Positions 6,675 through 6,980 of a DNA stretch of 6,980 nucleotides are shown one piece after another. A program made the position numbers and the translations under genes. This DNA comes from an uncultured Bacteroidia bacterium. GTDB lineage: Bacteria > Bacteroidota > Bacteroidia > Bacteroidales > Prolixibacteraceae. Within the stretch, counting starts at the first letter, position 1; each line of letters starts with the position of its first letter. The notes beneath the pieces were generated by a model, which was not told the origin of the DNA, ran no database searches, and saw nothing but the letters and a program-made list of their open reading frames with translations. The stretch lies in contig CAIOOC010000771.1 of NCBI GenBank assembly GCA_903859795.1, positions 1-6,980 on the forward strand, in the 5' to 3' direction.

Positions 6675-6980
6675 TTAACTATCGGATTGTTTTTTTTGAA
6701 TAAACATCAATCCGAGAAAGGTTATACCTCCATTAATTATAATCAATTCGAAACCAATCTTATAACCGTTCAGTAATTGTGTAGACCAAGCATCGAGGAA
6801 CCACGAAATAAAAGGCGAGCTGAGGGCAACCAGAGGAACCCACTTGTCCTTAACCTCTTTTTTGGTTAGTAATCCAAATGCAAAGAGCCCGAGAAGCGGC
6901 CCATAAGTATATCCAGCTGCCTTAAATACTGCCACTACAACGCTTTGGTCATTGATGAGTCTGAAAATCATTATCACCAA
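6675..6980 (-). CDS. Sodium:solute symporter (SSS family), C-terminal fragment
   Basis: The last 101 codons of a leftward gene whose start lies beyond the right edge. The first codon in the window (TTG) is internal, not a start. The segment KAAGYTYGPLLGLFAFGLLT followed by KDKWVP is typical of the late transmembrane helices of Bacteroidota sodium:solute symporters. Three hydrophobic stretches are visible: about residues 21-38 (GYTYGPLLGLFAFGLLT), 47-62 (VPLVALSSPFISWFLD) and 77-94 (FELIIINGGITFLGLMFI). They end in a short basic and polar tail, QKKQSDS. The family couples sodium influx to uptake of sugars, amino acids, sialic acid or similar solutes at the inner membrane; the substrate cannot be told from the C-terminus. 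The beta-helix lipoprotein gene follows after 104 bp. No hairpin terminator is seen between them, so read-through is possible. Confidence 0.85.
   Translation of the reverse strand: MVIMIFRLINDQSVVVAVFKAAGYTYGPLLGLFAFGLLTKKEVKDKWVPLVALSSPFISWFLDAWSTQLLNGYKIGFELIIINGGITFLGLMFIQKKQSDS

Noticed and set aside
6978..6980. TTG at the right edge as a start codon for the symporter fragment
   Set aside because: The fragment holds only the last helices of a much longer transporter family, so the frame must continue beyond the window.
1..6980. CRISPR array, insertion sequence, tRNA or rRNA
   Set aside because: No regularly spaced long repeats, transposase motifs, terminal inverted repeats or recognisable RNA genes were found by reading both strands.

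Overview
The window looks like chromosomal DNA of a Bacteroidota bacterium, probably in or near the Bacteroidales. Three things point there: promoter-like TAnnTTTG boxes, the absence of clear Shine-Dalgarno sequences before the start codons, and the gene families present (a FISUMP-domain lipoprotein, a beta-helix lipoprotein next to a sodium:solute symporter, and a Tat-exported Gfo/Idh/MocA oxidoreductase). No rRNA, tRNA, CRISPR array, insertion sequence or phage gene was seen. All genes read intact except the two cut by the window edges.

Left part (1-1294). The first 99 codons of a membrane sensor histidine kinase run leftward off the window. It is divergent from an unrecognised secreted protein at 449-1252. 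The 151-bp gap between them carries three copies of AC(C/T)TTAAC, 11 and 21 bp apart, upstream of a TAnnTTTG box. This looks like a response-regulator target. Both divergent proteins carry the same PPPPPIP heptapeptide in their extracytoplasmic parts. The layout resembles cpxP/cpxRA and suggests a sensor with a periplasmic accessory protein under common control. A 16-bp perfect hairpin at 1257-1294 closes this unit and also serves the convergent gene to its right.

Middle part (1310-4891), all leftward. A Tat-exported Gfo/Idh/MocA oxidoreductase (1310-2791) has its own well-formed Bacteroidota promoter at 2927-2958. Upstream of it lie a secreted endonuclease/exonuclease/phosphatase-fold hydrolase (3062-4090) and a FISUMP-domain lipoprotein (4133-4891). 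These two are 42 bp apart and could be co-transcribed.

Right part (5146-6980), also leftward. A beta-helix lipoprotein with an N-terminal Ig-like region (5146-6570) follows the C-terminal end of a sodium:solute symporter (6675-6980, cut by the window). A TATCTTTG box in the gap suggests the lipoprotein has its own promoter. A near-palindrome followed by a T-run at 4992-5022 may terminate it.

Most products are predicted to be exported or membrane-bound, so the window is dominated by cell-envelope functions. No single pathway links all the genes. The most distinctive candidate for something undescribed is the histidine kinase plus divergent secreted protein pair.
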